Source: Deferribacter abyssi
GTDB taxonomy: Bacteria > Chrysiogenota > Deferribacteres > Deferribacterales > Deferribacteraceae
NCBI RefSeq assembly: GCF_049472655.1
Contig: NZ_JAQNCS010000011.1
Span: forward strand, 15,762 to 79,761
Reading direction: 5' to 3'
DNA length: 64,000 bases
Below are positions 17,861-27,700 of the stretch, piece after piece; the stretch's first letter is position 1; each line of letters opens with the position of its first letter. The notes under the pieces were generated by a model. That model saw only the letters and a list, made by a program, of their open reading frames with translations, had not been told where the DNA came from and searched no databases. The position numbers were made by a program, and so were the translations under genes.

Positions 17861-18931
17861 TTGATAAAGAACCTTTTAATGTTTATTAATATTTTTATGA
17901 ATCATAAATACAACCTTTTAATGTTTTTAATAATTCTATTTTCACCACTTTTCCATTGTGTTTTAGCTCAAAACCATATTTTTATAATCTCTAGCTATAA
18001 TAAGAATGACTTATGTGGTAAACCTCAATATGATGGTATAATAAATAGACTTGAGTTTTCAGGAATACTAGAAAAATACAAAATCAAATCATTTTATCTA
18101 GACTCCAAAAACAAGGAAATAGATAAAGTAAAAAAATTAGCTACACAAATTAAACAACAAATAAAAAAGGATCACCCTGATCTCATTATTACAATAGACG
18201 ATATAGCTTTTGATTTTTTTGCAAAAATGCTTTTATCTAATAATAAAATTAGATTGGTATTTTCAGGAATCAACAAAAGTTTGAAAGAGTACAATGATGA
18301 ATTGAAATTTTTTGATCCTACAACATATCTTCCCACTAAGAATATAACTGGTGTCCATGAAAGTCTTTTTATGAAAAACCAATTTGAATTCTTATATTTA
18401 ATATACAACAGAATACCTAAAGTTGCAGTTTTATATTCCACAGATTTTATTGGAAATATTTTAGGAAAGCAGGTGCAAGAAGAGCTTGCAAACTCTGAGT
18501 TTATTAATCATACTGTATTTATACCAATAAGAACAACTTTAGACCTAAAAAATGCTATTAACAAAATAAATAACAAACAATTTGATGCTTATATACCTCT
18601 AACAATGTCCATTACAGATCCAGTTAAAAATGAGATTCTAAGCATAAACAGATTAATACCAATTTTAACCAATCAAATTAATTTAATTGATATTGGAGTA
18701 AATAAAGAGTTTACAAAAGCAGGATTTTTTGGAGGAATTACAGTTGATTTTTATAAAATGGGGCAAAAAGCTGGAGAAAAAGTCATCAAAATATTAAACG
18801 GCAAAAATATTAAAGAAATAAAAATTGAGGAATCTTATGATTATGAAATTGTAATAAATAAAAAAAGAATGAAACAACTAAACGTAAATATTAATAGCGA
18901 ACTAATAAATATTGTGGATAAATTTTATTAA
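17861..18931 (+). CDS. Periplasmic ABC-type substrate-binding protein partnered with a kinase
   Basis: Up to 356 residues, secreted. A basic then hydrophobic N-terminus (NLLMFLIILFSPLFHCVLAQ) looks like a signal peptide. It could be a lipoprotein only if HC were used, which does not match a good lipobox. The mature part fits the ABC_sub_bind (YtrE/TrpX-like) family: repeated alpha/beta halves, HPDLIITIDDIAFDFFAK, KVAVLYSTDFIGNILGKQV, and GFFGGITVDFYKMGQKAGEKVIKILNGKN near the end. The frame opens with TTG at 17861; ATG at 17879 or 17897 is as likely, and none has a good ribosome-binding site. Its stop overlaps the kinase start by one base (TAATG), and no permease or ATPase gene is near. It therefore probably feeds a ligand signal to the kinase rather than a transporter. 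Confidence 0.8.
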   Translation: MIKNLLMFINIFMNHKYNLLMFLIILFSPLFHCVLAQNHIFIISSYNKNDLCGKPQYDGIINRLEFSGILEKYKIKSFYLDSKNKEIDKVKKLATQIKQQIKKDHPDLIITIDDIAFDFFAKMLLSNNKIRLVFSGINKSLKEYNDELKFFDPTTYLPTKNITGVHESLFMKNQFEFLYLIYNRIPKVAVLYSTDFIGNILGKQVQEELANSEFINHTVFIPIRTTLDLKNAINKINNKQFDAYIPLTMSITDPVKNEILSINRLIPILTNQINLIDIGVNKEFTKAGFFGGITVDFYKMGQKAGEKVIKILNGKNIKEIKIEESYDYEIVINKKRMKQLNVNINSELINIVDKFY

Positions 18932-21372
18932 TGCTTACCAATTCAATTGTTGTCACTAATACAATTTATCATATTTTATTACTAATTAATATCAGCTTAC
19001 TCTTATTTTTAGGTTTTATACAACTTTTTTTTACAAGATATGATATTTTAATATTTGATAAAACTGTAAATCGATATTATTTTCTACTTGTATGTATAGG
19101 TCTATCACTATATAAATTTGCATTTTTCATATTACCAATTTTTAAATATTATAATGTTATAATTATTTTATCAATAATTATACTTTCTGTAACATTGTTT
19201 TTTTACCAAAAAAATAGTGTAAATGAAGAATTATGTTACCTATATCTTTTCATGCTAGTTTTTGTCCTATTATTTTTATATTTTAAGTCAAGAGTGTATA
19301 TAACCTTTTCTCTTATCACTTTTGTAATTTTACAAATTTTCTTACCAAGAAATAATGCACTAAAAAGAAAGTTCAAGTTTGTTTTACTGATACCGTTATA
19401 TGTATTGTTAGATGCTTTGTTTAATATTAATCAATCATTATATCTTCTAATTCCACAACTAATACTTATTTTGATATTTACTTATTATTATATCAAGCTT
19501 CTCACAAAAATCAAAGATGTAAAAATTTACTACTTTCTATATATAGTTATTTATTCCATGTTTACAATAGGTTTTATTTCTTTGATAAACAATGAATTAA
19601 ATAGTTTTAAAACAAAAGAAAAAGAAGAAATACGACTAAAAATACAAAATATATTTTCACTAATTGAAAAAGAAAAGGAAACTTTATTTTCTATTTCTAA
19701 AATGCTTTCTAGTAATAATAGAAATAGTGACTTTAATTTAAAAGAATTAATTAAAACAAAATATCTATTTAAACTTGATTTAATTGTCTCAATTTCAACT
19801 CAAAGTAAAAATTTTATCTACTCGGGAAATCTCAAAGATTTTACTTATATTTTACAAAACAACATACTAAAATCTATAAAAAATAAAATTCGAGATTATT
19901 TTTTATTTAGTTCAAATAATAACTTTTACATAGCAGTAATAAACAAACATTTTCTGAATAATAATCCTAAAAACATACTAATAATAATTAAGAAGTTAAA
20001 ATTAACTCAATTAATTACATCAGACACAACAACAGAACTACTTATATACTATAATAATAGTTTATTAAATTTAACATCTGAAACAAAAATAAAACTTATT
20101 ACTAACAATATATTAAAAATAAATAATAAAACATACGAATTCATTAAACTAGAAAGTGATAAAATTAAAGTTCTAGGTACAATAAGCCATAAGCATTTTC
20201 TAAATAATATATATCAACTTTATTCATATTATGCTATTTTCTCTTTGATTTTAATTATAGCACTGATTTATTTAGGATATTCTGGATTACAAAAACTATA
20301 TTTTGAGATTGAATCAAAAGAGAGAATACTACAAAACATTATTAACTCTGTAACTGATCTAATATTTTATACAGATAAACGAGGTGATTTATTACTTGCA
20401 AATAAATATTTTTATGAATTTTTTCAATTACCACTAGACAAACAGAATTTGAATATTTTTTCTTTATTAGCTTTTAAAGAATCTTTCGATTTGTCAGAAA
20501 GTAATTTTAACGGTAATATAACAATTAAAGAGATAAAACTTAAAGACAAAAAGGGTAACAATAGATATTTTAGTTTTTATAAAATTCCAGTCACAAACAT
20601 TTTTGGAAAAATTGATGCACTTATTTTTTATGGGAAAGATTTTACTCTTTTGAAAAATTACGAATTTGAAATTATAAGAAAAGAAAAATTTGAAATGATT
20701 TCGACGTTGGTTTCAGGATTAGTTCATGATTTAAACAACATGATAAATGCATTATTAATGCACACATATATATTAAAAACTAAAGAATTAAATAAAGAAA
20801 AAATAGCTTATTTTAAAAATATGGAAGAAATATGTCAGAATATAAATGATCTTAACAAACAATTACTTGCTATTTCAAAAAATGAAATAATAGAAAAAAA
20901 AGAAATAGATATAATTAGCTTTATAAAAGATAAAACAAAGCTAATTTTAGTGGGTAAGCATGTAAAAATTCATTTTTCACTACCAAATGATAATATTAAA
21001 ATTATGGCTGATGAAGTACAATTAACCCAAGCTTTAAGTAATCTTTTAATAAATGCCGTTGAATCCATGAATGATAACGGTAACATTTATATCAGAGTCA
21101 AAAAATTATCATTCACAACTAAACAAATTTTACATCAATGTATTTTAGAAGAAGGTAACTATATTGAAATATCAATTATTGATGAAGGACAAGGAATTGA
21201 TGAAAAAATAATAAATAAAATCTTTGACCCCTTTTTTACGACTAAGAAAAAAGGAAACGGGCTAGGGCTTGCTATGACCTATAGGATAATCAAAAATCAC
21301 AATGGTTGTATAGCTGTGAAATCAGAAATCAATAAAGGTACCACTTTCTACATATATTTACCACTTAGCTAA
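18931..21372 (+). CDS. Membrane sensor histidine kinase with PAS domain
   Basis: An 813-residue kinase, very A+T rich and asparagine/isoleucine rich. The first ~220 residues contain about eight hydrophobic helices. A predicted extracytoplasmic loop (about 222-425) follows, then one more helix (about 427-447) and a PAS domain (about 455-575). The HisKA domain has the phospho-acceptor H599 in SGLVHDLNNMINALLMH. The ATPase domain shows NLLINAVESMND (N box), DEGQGIDEKI (G1), FDPFFTTKKKGNGLGLAM (F and G2). No response regulator gene is adjacent, so its partner is elsewhere. The one-base overlap with the binding-protein gene suggests the pair senses a small ligand in the periplasm. Confidence 0.9.
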   Translation: MLTNSIVVTNTIYHILLLINISLLLFLGFIQLFFTRYDILIFDKTVNRYYFLLVCIGLSLYKFAFFILPIFKYYNVIIILSIIILSVTLFFYQKNSVNEELCYLYLFMLVFVLLFLYFKSRVYITFSLITFVILQIFLPRNNALKRKFKFVLLIPLYVLLDALFNINQSLYLLIPQLILILIFTYYYIKLLTKIKDVKIYYFLYIVIYSMFTIGFISLINNELNSFKTKEKEEIRLKIQNIFSLIEKEKETLFSISKMLSSNNRNSDFNLKELIKTKYLFKLDLIVSISTQSKNFIYSGNLKDFTYILQNNILKSIKNKIRDYFLFSSNNNFYIAVINKHFLNNNPKNILIIIKKLKLTQLITSDTTTELLIYYNNSLLNLTSETKIKLITNNILKINNKTYEFIKLESDKIKVLGTISHKHFLNNIYQLYSYYAIFSLILIIALIYLGYSGLQKLYFEIESKERILQNIINSVTDLIFYTDKRGDLLLANKYFYEFFQLPLDKQNLNIFSLLAFKESFDLSESNFNGNITIKEIKLKDKKGNNRYFSFYKIPVTNIFGKIDALIFYGKDFTLLKNYEFEIIRKEKFEMISTLVSGLVHDLNNMINALLMHTYILKTKELNKEKIAYFKNMEEICQNINDLNKQLLAISKNEIIEKKEIDIISFIKDKTKLILVGKHVKIHFSLPNDNIKIMADEVQLTQALSNLLINAVESMNDNGNIYIRVKKLSFTTKQILHQCILEEGNYIEISIIDEGQGIDEKIINKIFDPFFTTKKKGNGLGLAMTYRIIKNHNGCIAVKSEINKGTTFYIYLPLS

Positions 21373-21492
21373 TTTCACTTTTGAGATAGAATAATGTGTA
21401 TAAAAAATTCACAATTGCTTCGAAGTGCTACCTTACGTGAGCATCAAAAAAAAAAATTCTTGACTTACTAATATTATGCAACATTAAAATTC

Positions 21493-22524
21493 TTATATAG
21501 TAAAATTAAACAAATTTTTTTCCCACTCCAAAGCAGTTTTACATATAAATTCTAAGTCATCAAATTTAGGTTTAAAGTTAAGCATTTTTTTTATTTTTTT
21601 ATTATCGGCCACGAGTTCTGCTGGATCCCCTGCTCTTCTTCCTGTAATTTCCACATCAAAATCTACGCCACTCACCTTCTTCATTGTATCAATCACCTCT
21701 TTAACAGTGAATCCATAACCATATCCACAGTTAAAAACATCACTACTGTGACCACTTGTTAAATATTCATATGCCAAAAGATGTGCTTTTGCAAGATCAT
21801 CTACATGTATATAGTCTCTGATACAAGTTCCATCCTTTGTTTCATAATCATCTCCAAAAATATACATTTTTTTTCTTTTACCCAAAGCAGTTTCTGCGGC
21901 TACTTTGATTAGATGTGTTGCATTTTTCGTAGATTGTCCAATTCTTCCCAATGGATCAGCACCAGCCACATTAAAATATCTCAAAACAACATAATTAAAA
22001 TTAGAATTCGCTTTTGCTACATCTTTTAAGACTATTTCACTCATTCTTTTGCTCATACCATATGGATTAATAGGATTTGTAGGACAATTTTCATCTATTG
22101 GTATAAATTTTTTATCTGGCTCACCATAAACTGCTGCAGTGGAACTGAATATAAATTTATTTACATTGTTTTTCACACAACATTTTATAAGATAGGCAGT
22201 ATTTGCTGTATTGTTAAGATAATACTTTAATGGATTTTCCACTGATTCAGGCACAATTAGTGCTGCCGCAAAATGTATTACTACATCAAAATTATTCTCT
22301 TTAATAAAATTATCAACTTTATCCCAATGAGAGAGATCAAGCTTTGTAAATTTAATCTGCTTATTTTTTTCTGCTGCAATCTCTTCTAACCTCTTGATTG
22401 TCTCAATAAAGCCAGTAGATAAATTGTCAATAATATGTACCCTGTAATCCGTTTCTTCAATCAACTGTTTTACCACATGAGAACCAATATATCCCGCTCC
22501 CCCAGTAACTAAAATCTTATCCAT
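21493..22524 (-). CDS. galE: UDP-glucose 4-epimerase
   Basis: A 343-residue short-chain dehydrogenase-type epimerase that interconverts UDP-glucose and UDP-galactose (and possibly the N-acetyl forms). The NAD-binding motif is GGAGYIGSH (residues 7-15), the catalytic serine/threonine region is FSSTAAVYG, and the tyrosine-lysine pair is in NPYGMSK. YFNVAGAD and RRAGDPAELVAD are also family marks. GGGGGAATT lies just before the ATG. It starts 26 bases after the last minor-pilin gene on the same strand, so it is probably the tail of the pilin operon. That could tie it to pilin or surface glycan supply, but this is inference. Confidence 0.96.
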   Translation of the reverse strand: MDKILVTGGAGYIGSHVVKQLIEETDYRVHIIDNLSTGFIETIKRLEEIAAEKNKQIKFTKLDLSHWDKVDNFIKENNFDVVIHFAAALIVPESVENPLKYYLNNTANTAYLIKCCVKNNVNKFIFSSTAAVYGEPDKKFIPIDENCPTNPINPYGMSKRMSEIVLKDVAKANSNFNYVVLRYFNVAGADPLGRIGQSTKNATHLIKVAAETALGKRKKMYIFGDDYETKDGTCIRDYIHVDDLAKAHLLAYEYLTSGHSSDVFNCGYGYGFTVKEVIDTMKKVSGVDFDVEITGRRAGDPAELVADNKKIKKMLNFKPKFDDLEFICKTALEWEKNLFNFTI

Positions 22525-22549
22525 AATTCCCCCTACTAAATTTAAACAA

Positions 22550-22984
22550 TCATTCTACCTTGAATACAAACTCAATAACACTTTTTTCCTTAGGATTGTT
22601 TTTATTAGTTGTAGTTACACGAAAAGAATAAACAGTAACTCCGGTAGTACTATCCTCTGATTTATCCAATACTTTTACGTTTATATTATAATCGTTTGTC
22701 AAATTATTAAGATCAAAAGTCGTATTATCTGAACACAAACTACCATTACACAATATATTCTCATCACCAATTAATATCTTATCCATAATATATTCAGCAG
22801 CACTTCTTGCAGCCATAAGAGTATTTTGGTATCTTTTGTGACTTCCAGATATATTCGTTGAAGAATTTATCATATATAATATAGCCGCTACAAAACCAAG
22901 TGCCACTAAAGATAAAATAAGAGTTGTTACAAGAGCCATACCTTTGTTCTTCATTTTTATATACTGAACAATTTTTTTATTCAT
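22550..22984 (-). CDS. PilX-like minor pilin/pilus assembly protein
   Basis: About 144 residues. After a short basic leader the hydrophobic stretch KGMALVTTLILSLVALGFVA matches PilX-type minor pilins, which lack the usual GFTLIEL sequence. A cysteine pair (LCNGSLC) and a beta-rich C-terminus follow. The frame is open to 23029, which would overlap the previous gene by 43 bases. The ATG at 22984 comes just after that gene's stop and is preferred; another at 22954 (MKNKGMALV) is possible and gives a more standard leader. It is the fourth pilin-like gene downstream of pilY1, the same set (FimT, PilV, PilW, PilX) that primes type IV pili in other bacteria. Confidence 0.75.
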   Translation of the reverse strand: MNKKIVQYIKMKNKGMALVTTLILSLVALGFVAAILYMINSSTNISGSHKRYQNTLMAARSAAEYIMDKILIGDENILCNGSLCSDNTTFDLNNLTNDYNINVKVLDKSEDSTTGVTVYSFRVTTTNKNNPKEKSVIEFVFKVE

Positions 22985-22986
22985 AG

Positions 22987-23922
22987 TTATAAATCCATAG
23001 GTTTTATGGTATACTCTACTGTTTTCCATCGATAATGTTGATAGTCATTTGGCAATTGTAGACAAACTTCATTGTTATCACAGCTACCATCGTTATCAAC
23101 ATCTATTTTACCATTAACAATAGGACCTTGAAAATCAAAATTTCTATCAAAACCTCCATCTTGTAAAAGAAGAAACACTCTAACTCTTTTGAGTTTTTTT
23201 CGAAAAGTAACAGCATCATCACCACTGATATCACTATATCTCAACAATTCTTCATTTAAGTTAATCTTACCATCTGAATTGTTATCATAGTCAAACCTAA
23301 CAGTAAAATCCGCAACGCAATCAATTATAGGAACTCCATTACTATTATTGACAGCTCTTAAAAGCTTGTATGTATTTGGATTGCAAGTATTAGGTAAATT
23401 AAAATTAGATAAAGAATAAGTAATTTTTGTACATGTTTGAACTGAACATCCAGTAGCATTATCTTGTAAAGGGAATGCAATATATTTACCTGCTGTAGGC
23501 CTGTTCGCCCAACTAGCTTTATCTTTCAACAATTTTTTGTCTGTATCGATATAAACATATTTTAAAGATGATTTAGGAAGACCCACAACTGTATTATCAG
23601 CAGTGTTTACAAAAATCCAACTTTGTGTATCAATGTTAGTCACATTAAATGTCGATCTAATAACAAATTCAGAGCAACCAACATTAACACATTCAAACAC
23701 TTTTTCTGTCTCATTATCGGAAATACCGTACCCACCGTGAGTGATATCTAATCTAATTATGTCAAGCCCAACCACTTTTTCTAGTTCAGCTTCGGTACTT
23801 CTAGTTTCTCTCCTATAATCACTCAAAAGAGTTGTGAATGTAATATAGACAGCTGATAATATTATTGCTAACAGAAATAATACTATTAAAAGCTCAATAA
23901 GAGTTAAACCTTTCTTATTCAT
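22987..23922 (-). CDS. PilW-like minor pilin (prepilin)
   Basis: A 311-residue prepilin. The class-III leader MNKKG is followed by LTLIELLIVLFLLAIILSA, so cleavage after G5 and methylation of L6 would be expected (the more usual residue is F). The globular part contains several cysteine pairs and a long C-terminal region with DYDNNSDGKINLNEELLRY, which reads like an EF-hand-type calcium loop (D-x-D/N-x-S-D-G-x-I). The late part resembles PilW in RVRVFLLLQDG. It overlaps the PilV-like gene by 4 bases. Calcium binding is a suggestion from the motif. Confidence 0.8.
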   Translation of the reverse strand: MNKKGLTLIELLIVLFLLAIILSAVYITFTTLLSDYRRETRSTEAELEKVVGLDIIRLDITHGGYGISDNETEKVFECVNVGCSEFVIRSTFNVTNIDTQSWIFVNTADNTVVGLPKSSLKYVYIDTDKKLLKDKASWANRPTAGKYIAFPLQDNATGCSVQTCTKITYSLSNFNLPNTCNPNTYKLLRAVNNSNGVPIIDCVADFTVRFDYDNNSDGKINLNEELLRYSDISGDDAVTFRKKLKRVRVFLLLQDGGFDRNFDFQGPIVNGKIDVDNDGSCDNNEVCLQLPNDYQHYRWKTVEYTIKPMDL

Positions 23923-24350
23923 TGCATATCCTTAGATATGTAAGTATCGGAAGTATATGTATATTTTCTACCAAAAAGATTCCAACAAGTAGTTATATTT
24001 ATCTTCTTTAAAGATGAACTAACATTATTCAAAGCATATGATTTACCTAATGAAAACATCGAGTTCCTATACTGAACTTTTATACTACAATTATCATTCA
24101 ACGGTGAACACTCAATACCTTCACACTTGCTTATTATATTATCTATTTGCGCAAAACCATATGAACGCAACTTTTCTATTTCATTATTAGTCTGCTCAAC
24201 TGCAATATTCCTAACATTATTTCTCAAATTAATTTTTTTTACTGTTATCATAGAAGCTACTAATCCAAGTAATACTACTGTAAAAATGAAGATGCTAACC
24301 AAAAGTTCAATAAGTGTAAACCCATTATTTTGCTTCACATTTTGTACCAT
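23919..24350 (-). CDS. PilV-like minor pilin (prepilin)
   Basis: A 143-residue prepilin with leader ending NNG and the mature start FTLIELLVSIFIFTVVLLGL. The N-terminal GLVASMITVKK and NIAVEQTNNEIEKLRSYGF region matches PilV/type IV pilus modification proteins. Three or four cysteines follow (CEGIECSPLNDNC). Its start overlaps the FimT-like gene by 26 bases and its stop overlaps the PilW-like gene by 4, so translation should be coupled. Prepilin peptidase and pilus motor genes are not in this window. Confidence 0.82.
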   Translation of the reverse strand: MVQNVKQNNGFTLIELLVSIFIFTVVLLGLVASMITVKKINLRNNVRNIAVEQTNNEIEKLRSYGFAQIDNIISKCEGIECSPLNDNCSIKVQYRNSMFSLGKSYALNNVSSSLKKINITTCWNLFGRKYTYTSDTYISKDMQ

Positions 24351-24765
24351 TTTTTTTTCCCAACTTTATTCTTATAGTGTTTATAACTATGCAATTGTAC
24401 TGAAGTGTATCATCAATATAATCATTTGATAAAAAGATAGAAGTATTAGTTAATGTACCTCTATCATCTAAATAGATGTTTCCCGCATTAAATTTTGTAT
24501 TAAAATTAAACGTGGATACAATATTACCATTATCATCCTTTATAGTTAATTGATTTTGGTTTGTAAAAACCAATGTAAAACTTGTTTTTTCAGTAAAAGC
24601 CTTAGCTCGATATTGTTGTATTATTGAATATAGTTTTCGAAGGTCTTTTTCTCTATCATGTTTCAACTTCCACTTATTATAGTTTGGAATCGCTATCGAT
24701 AGTAATATAGAAAATATTGTTATTGTTATAAGTAACTCTATTAGTGTAAAGCCATTTTTATTCAT
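24325..24765 (-). CDS. FimT/GspH-like minor pseudopilin
   Basis: A 146-residue prepilin. The leader MNKNG is followed by FTLIELLITITIFSILLSIA and IPNYNKWK, then a helix with ARAKAFTEKTSFTLVF-like content typical of FimT/GspH (IIQQYRAKAFTEKTSFTL). The family initiates pilus or pseudopilus tips. It overlaps the pilY1 stop by one base and the PilV-like gene by 26 bases. This is the first pilin gene after pilY1. Confidence 0.82.
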   Translation of the reverse strand: MNKNGFTLIELLITITIFSILLSIAIPNYNKWKLKHDREKDLRKLYSIIQQYRAKAFTEKTSFTLVFTNQNQLTIKDDNGNIVSTFNFNTKFNAGNIYLDDRGTLTNTSIFLSNDYIDDTLQYNCIVINTIRIKLGKKNGTKCEAK

Positions 24766-27700
24766 TATTTTTCAATCCATAATAATATTTTTCCTTTCAA
24801 TCCAGAAAACGGACTGGGTATTATTGGTGGTGTCTCAGGAGTAATACCAGAATACCATCTAGTTTGTCCAGCATTTATATTATTAACACTACTATCTCCT
24901 CCCAAACTATTTCCATTACCTGCAGCATTGCTAACAGCTCTATCACCTTCTTGATTAGAGAAAGTTTCTTTACAAAGTTGATATATAGCAGCAGTAGAAG
25001 ATTGTAAATATCCACAAGTAACGGTTGTATTATCCACCACATAACCTGAACAAGATGTATCCCAAATACTTCTACCTGTAGCACAATTCAGCCCCCAACC
25101 TCTCGATCTACCTCCAAACGAACAAGGATCAAGACTTGGCTGCATAGATGTAAATAACACAGTGTTAGCCCATGGCATAATTCCAGTATCAGCTATTACT
25201 CTTTCCTTACCATATTCTGTCCCATTATCAACCTCAGCAGTATTTAGTCCAACTTCCCATGCTACAACAGTTGATTTTTGCGTTTGATTTGTAAGTTCGT
25301 TACAAATATCTGTATTATTTACAGCACTACTGAAATTACAATTACCTGTTCTAAGGCAACTAATATTTATACCATAGAGTTTATTGTTTCTTCCTAAATT
25401 ATCATCTGTCTTATAAAACCACTTTCCTGTACCAAAATAAATGTAATCCATATTAAAACATGGCATATAAACTATACTAGCAGTCACAGCACCATGTAAA
25501 GATGACATCACTCTATCAAAACTACTAACGGATGGAAATAAGTTATCTATCTTTAATACATACAGATTTGCAGTCCAATCACCAGCCTGAATGTAATTAA
25601 ACGCAAAAAACACAGCATCTGTATATCCATCTCCATCAAAATCCACTCCATTAGTAAATAATCTATTACCAAAAACTTCGTTATTTTTCATACTACTATC
25701 AAATTCACTAACAGCAAAACTTGTAGAATTAAAACTATCAATTGTTAAATCATCATTAAGCTTTAAAATATAAACTTTAGCTTTATCTCCTGTAAAACCA
25801 TGCTCACCATTATAATCCTTCATCCCAGAAATAAACATCACATAATTTCCATTTTTTGTTCTAATTAATGCAGGACCAGGATATGTAAAACCTAAATAAT
25901 CATCAGTAAATTCCCATAAGAATTTTGGTTTTAAAGGATCTGTAATATCTAAAGCATAATAAACAGATTTTCCTAAAGGAGAAGTATCTGAAGGCGGTGT
26001 TACACCCGTTACATTATCTGTAAGATCACTTGCACCACCCATCCTCATACCACCAATAAGCATTCTCTTAGTTCCTATTTGCACAATATATGGTGTTAAG
26101 TCATTGATATAAAGATGTTTTAAATCTGGCTGTGCTCGATATCTTAGATATGGTAAAGCATTTTGAGGAATAAATGCCCATTCTTCGTAACCTATTAAAT
26201 CGTTACCTGCATCATCCTTTGCATTTTGTAATAATACTGCTACATTATTTTCATTACTAGTCAATGTTTTACCTAATCTAAATGCATGCAACATTCCATC
26301 ATTTGCCGCCACAAAAACCATACTAATATTATCATAATCTAAAATCTGAGGAGTTGAATATACTATATCACCTAATATATAATGTTTGCCATCACTAGCT
26401 CTTCTACTTAAACACCCGTTTACTTCACAACCATAGGTAAAATCTATAAGTTTGTTTGTATCAGTAAGACAACCCAAATCACTACCAAAAAGAGAATTAT
26501 TATTTACATTTTTCAATTCAATTAAGTTTTTATTATCAACTTGAGTATAAATAACTCTATCTTTTTTTATATTATTACAAACTCCTGAACTTGCAATATT
26601 CGACAACTCATCAGAAACTTCAAAAAGATAAGAAATATCTTCAAGTTGATCCACAGGACTTATTACACCATTGGGTAATGATATATTATCATTAATTTTA
26701 CCTAAACAATCACTAGGTGACTTTATTATTGATAATTTATTAGTAATACTATCAATATTAAAACTCAAGATTAAATCTCCACCTGTTGGATTATTGTTTA
26801 AATCATAACCACAAATATTTAGTTTATAGTCATTATTCGTATCTTCACGAATATTTTGAACTAACTCATTATTTTTATTCTTGAAATTTAAAAACCAATA
26901 GCCAAAAAGTTTTCCTATCCATGGTATATTATCAAAGTTTGGATAAAATACGGCCTGGGCAATAAGAGAACCCTCTTTCCTTTTATCAGTCAACACTGCT
27001 ACAGATGTACCTGAGGCAACTTTGGTAATAATATCAGTAAAAATGTCTCCTAGTTGTTTTTCCAAAGAATATCCTTCATTTGCTTCAAAATAAGTATCGG
27101 GATTTCCATCACCATTTAAATCATATTCATCTGCACTATTTGGAATATTGTTCCCATCTAAGTCATAAAAACCACCATATTTTGCTGATAATTTTAAAAG
27201 TTGTCTTGCATTATCTGAATTATCAAAAGCAAATACAGTATAAATTGTTACAGTCTGATTATCATCTAAATCACTCCTCAAATCATTAGTATGCATCCAA
27301 AAAGATAGAGGAACCAGATCCCATGTCCCTCCAGAATTATTAAGATTTATAGAACTAATTACATTATCATTGTTGTTTATAATTTTTTCCCTATAACTAA
27401 CTTTATCCCAACCATCACTATCACTATTTGGCACCTCTTCATCCATTGTCGATTCACCATCTGTTAAAATTATTATAAAATTCTTTCTACATTTATATCC
27501 AATAGGATCATATAAAGCATAATCCACCCCTCTATTAAATGCACTTTTCATAGCTCTTAAATATCTTGAGGCCTCAAATAACGTCTCAGCTAGTGGCGTC
27601 CATGTAGTCCCCACTACATTATTAATTGCAGAAATTATATCATTATAATTATCTCCTAAATAATTTTTAACATAACCTCCACTATCATTATTGAAAAACA

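Noticed and set aside
21373..21492. Possible bidirectional terminator between the kinase and galE.
   Set aside because: The A-run at 21448-21458 is on the wrong side of any hairpin for either strand, and only a 4-bp stem can be drawn.
23919..24350. Frameshift suspected at the 26-base overlap of the FimT- and PilV-like genes.
   Set aside because: Each gene has its own leader and FTLIELL start, so they are separate genes with overlapping ends.
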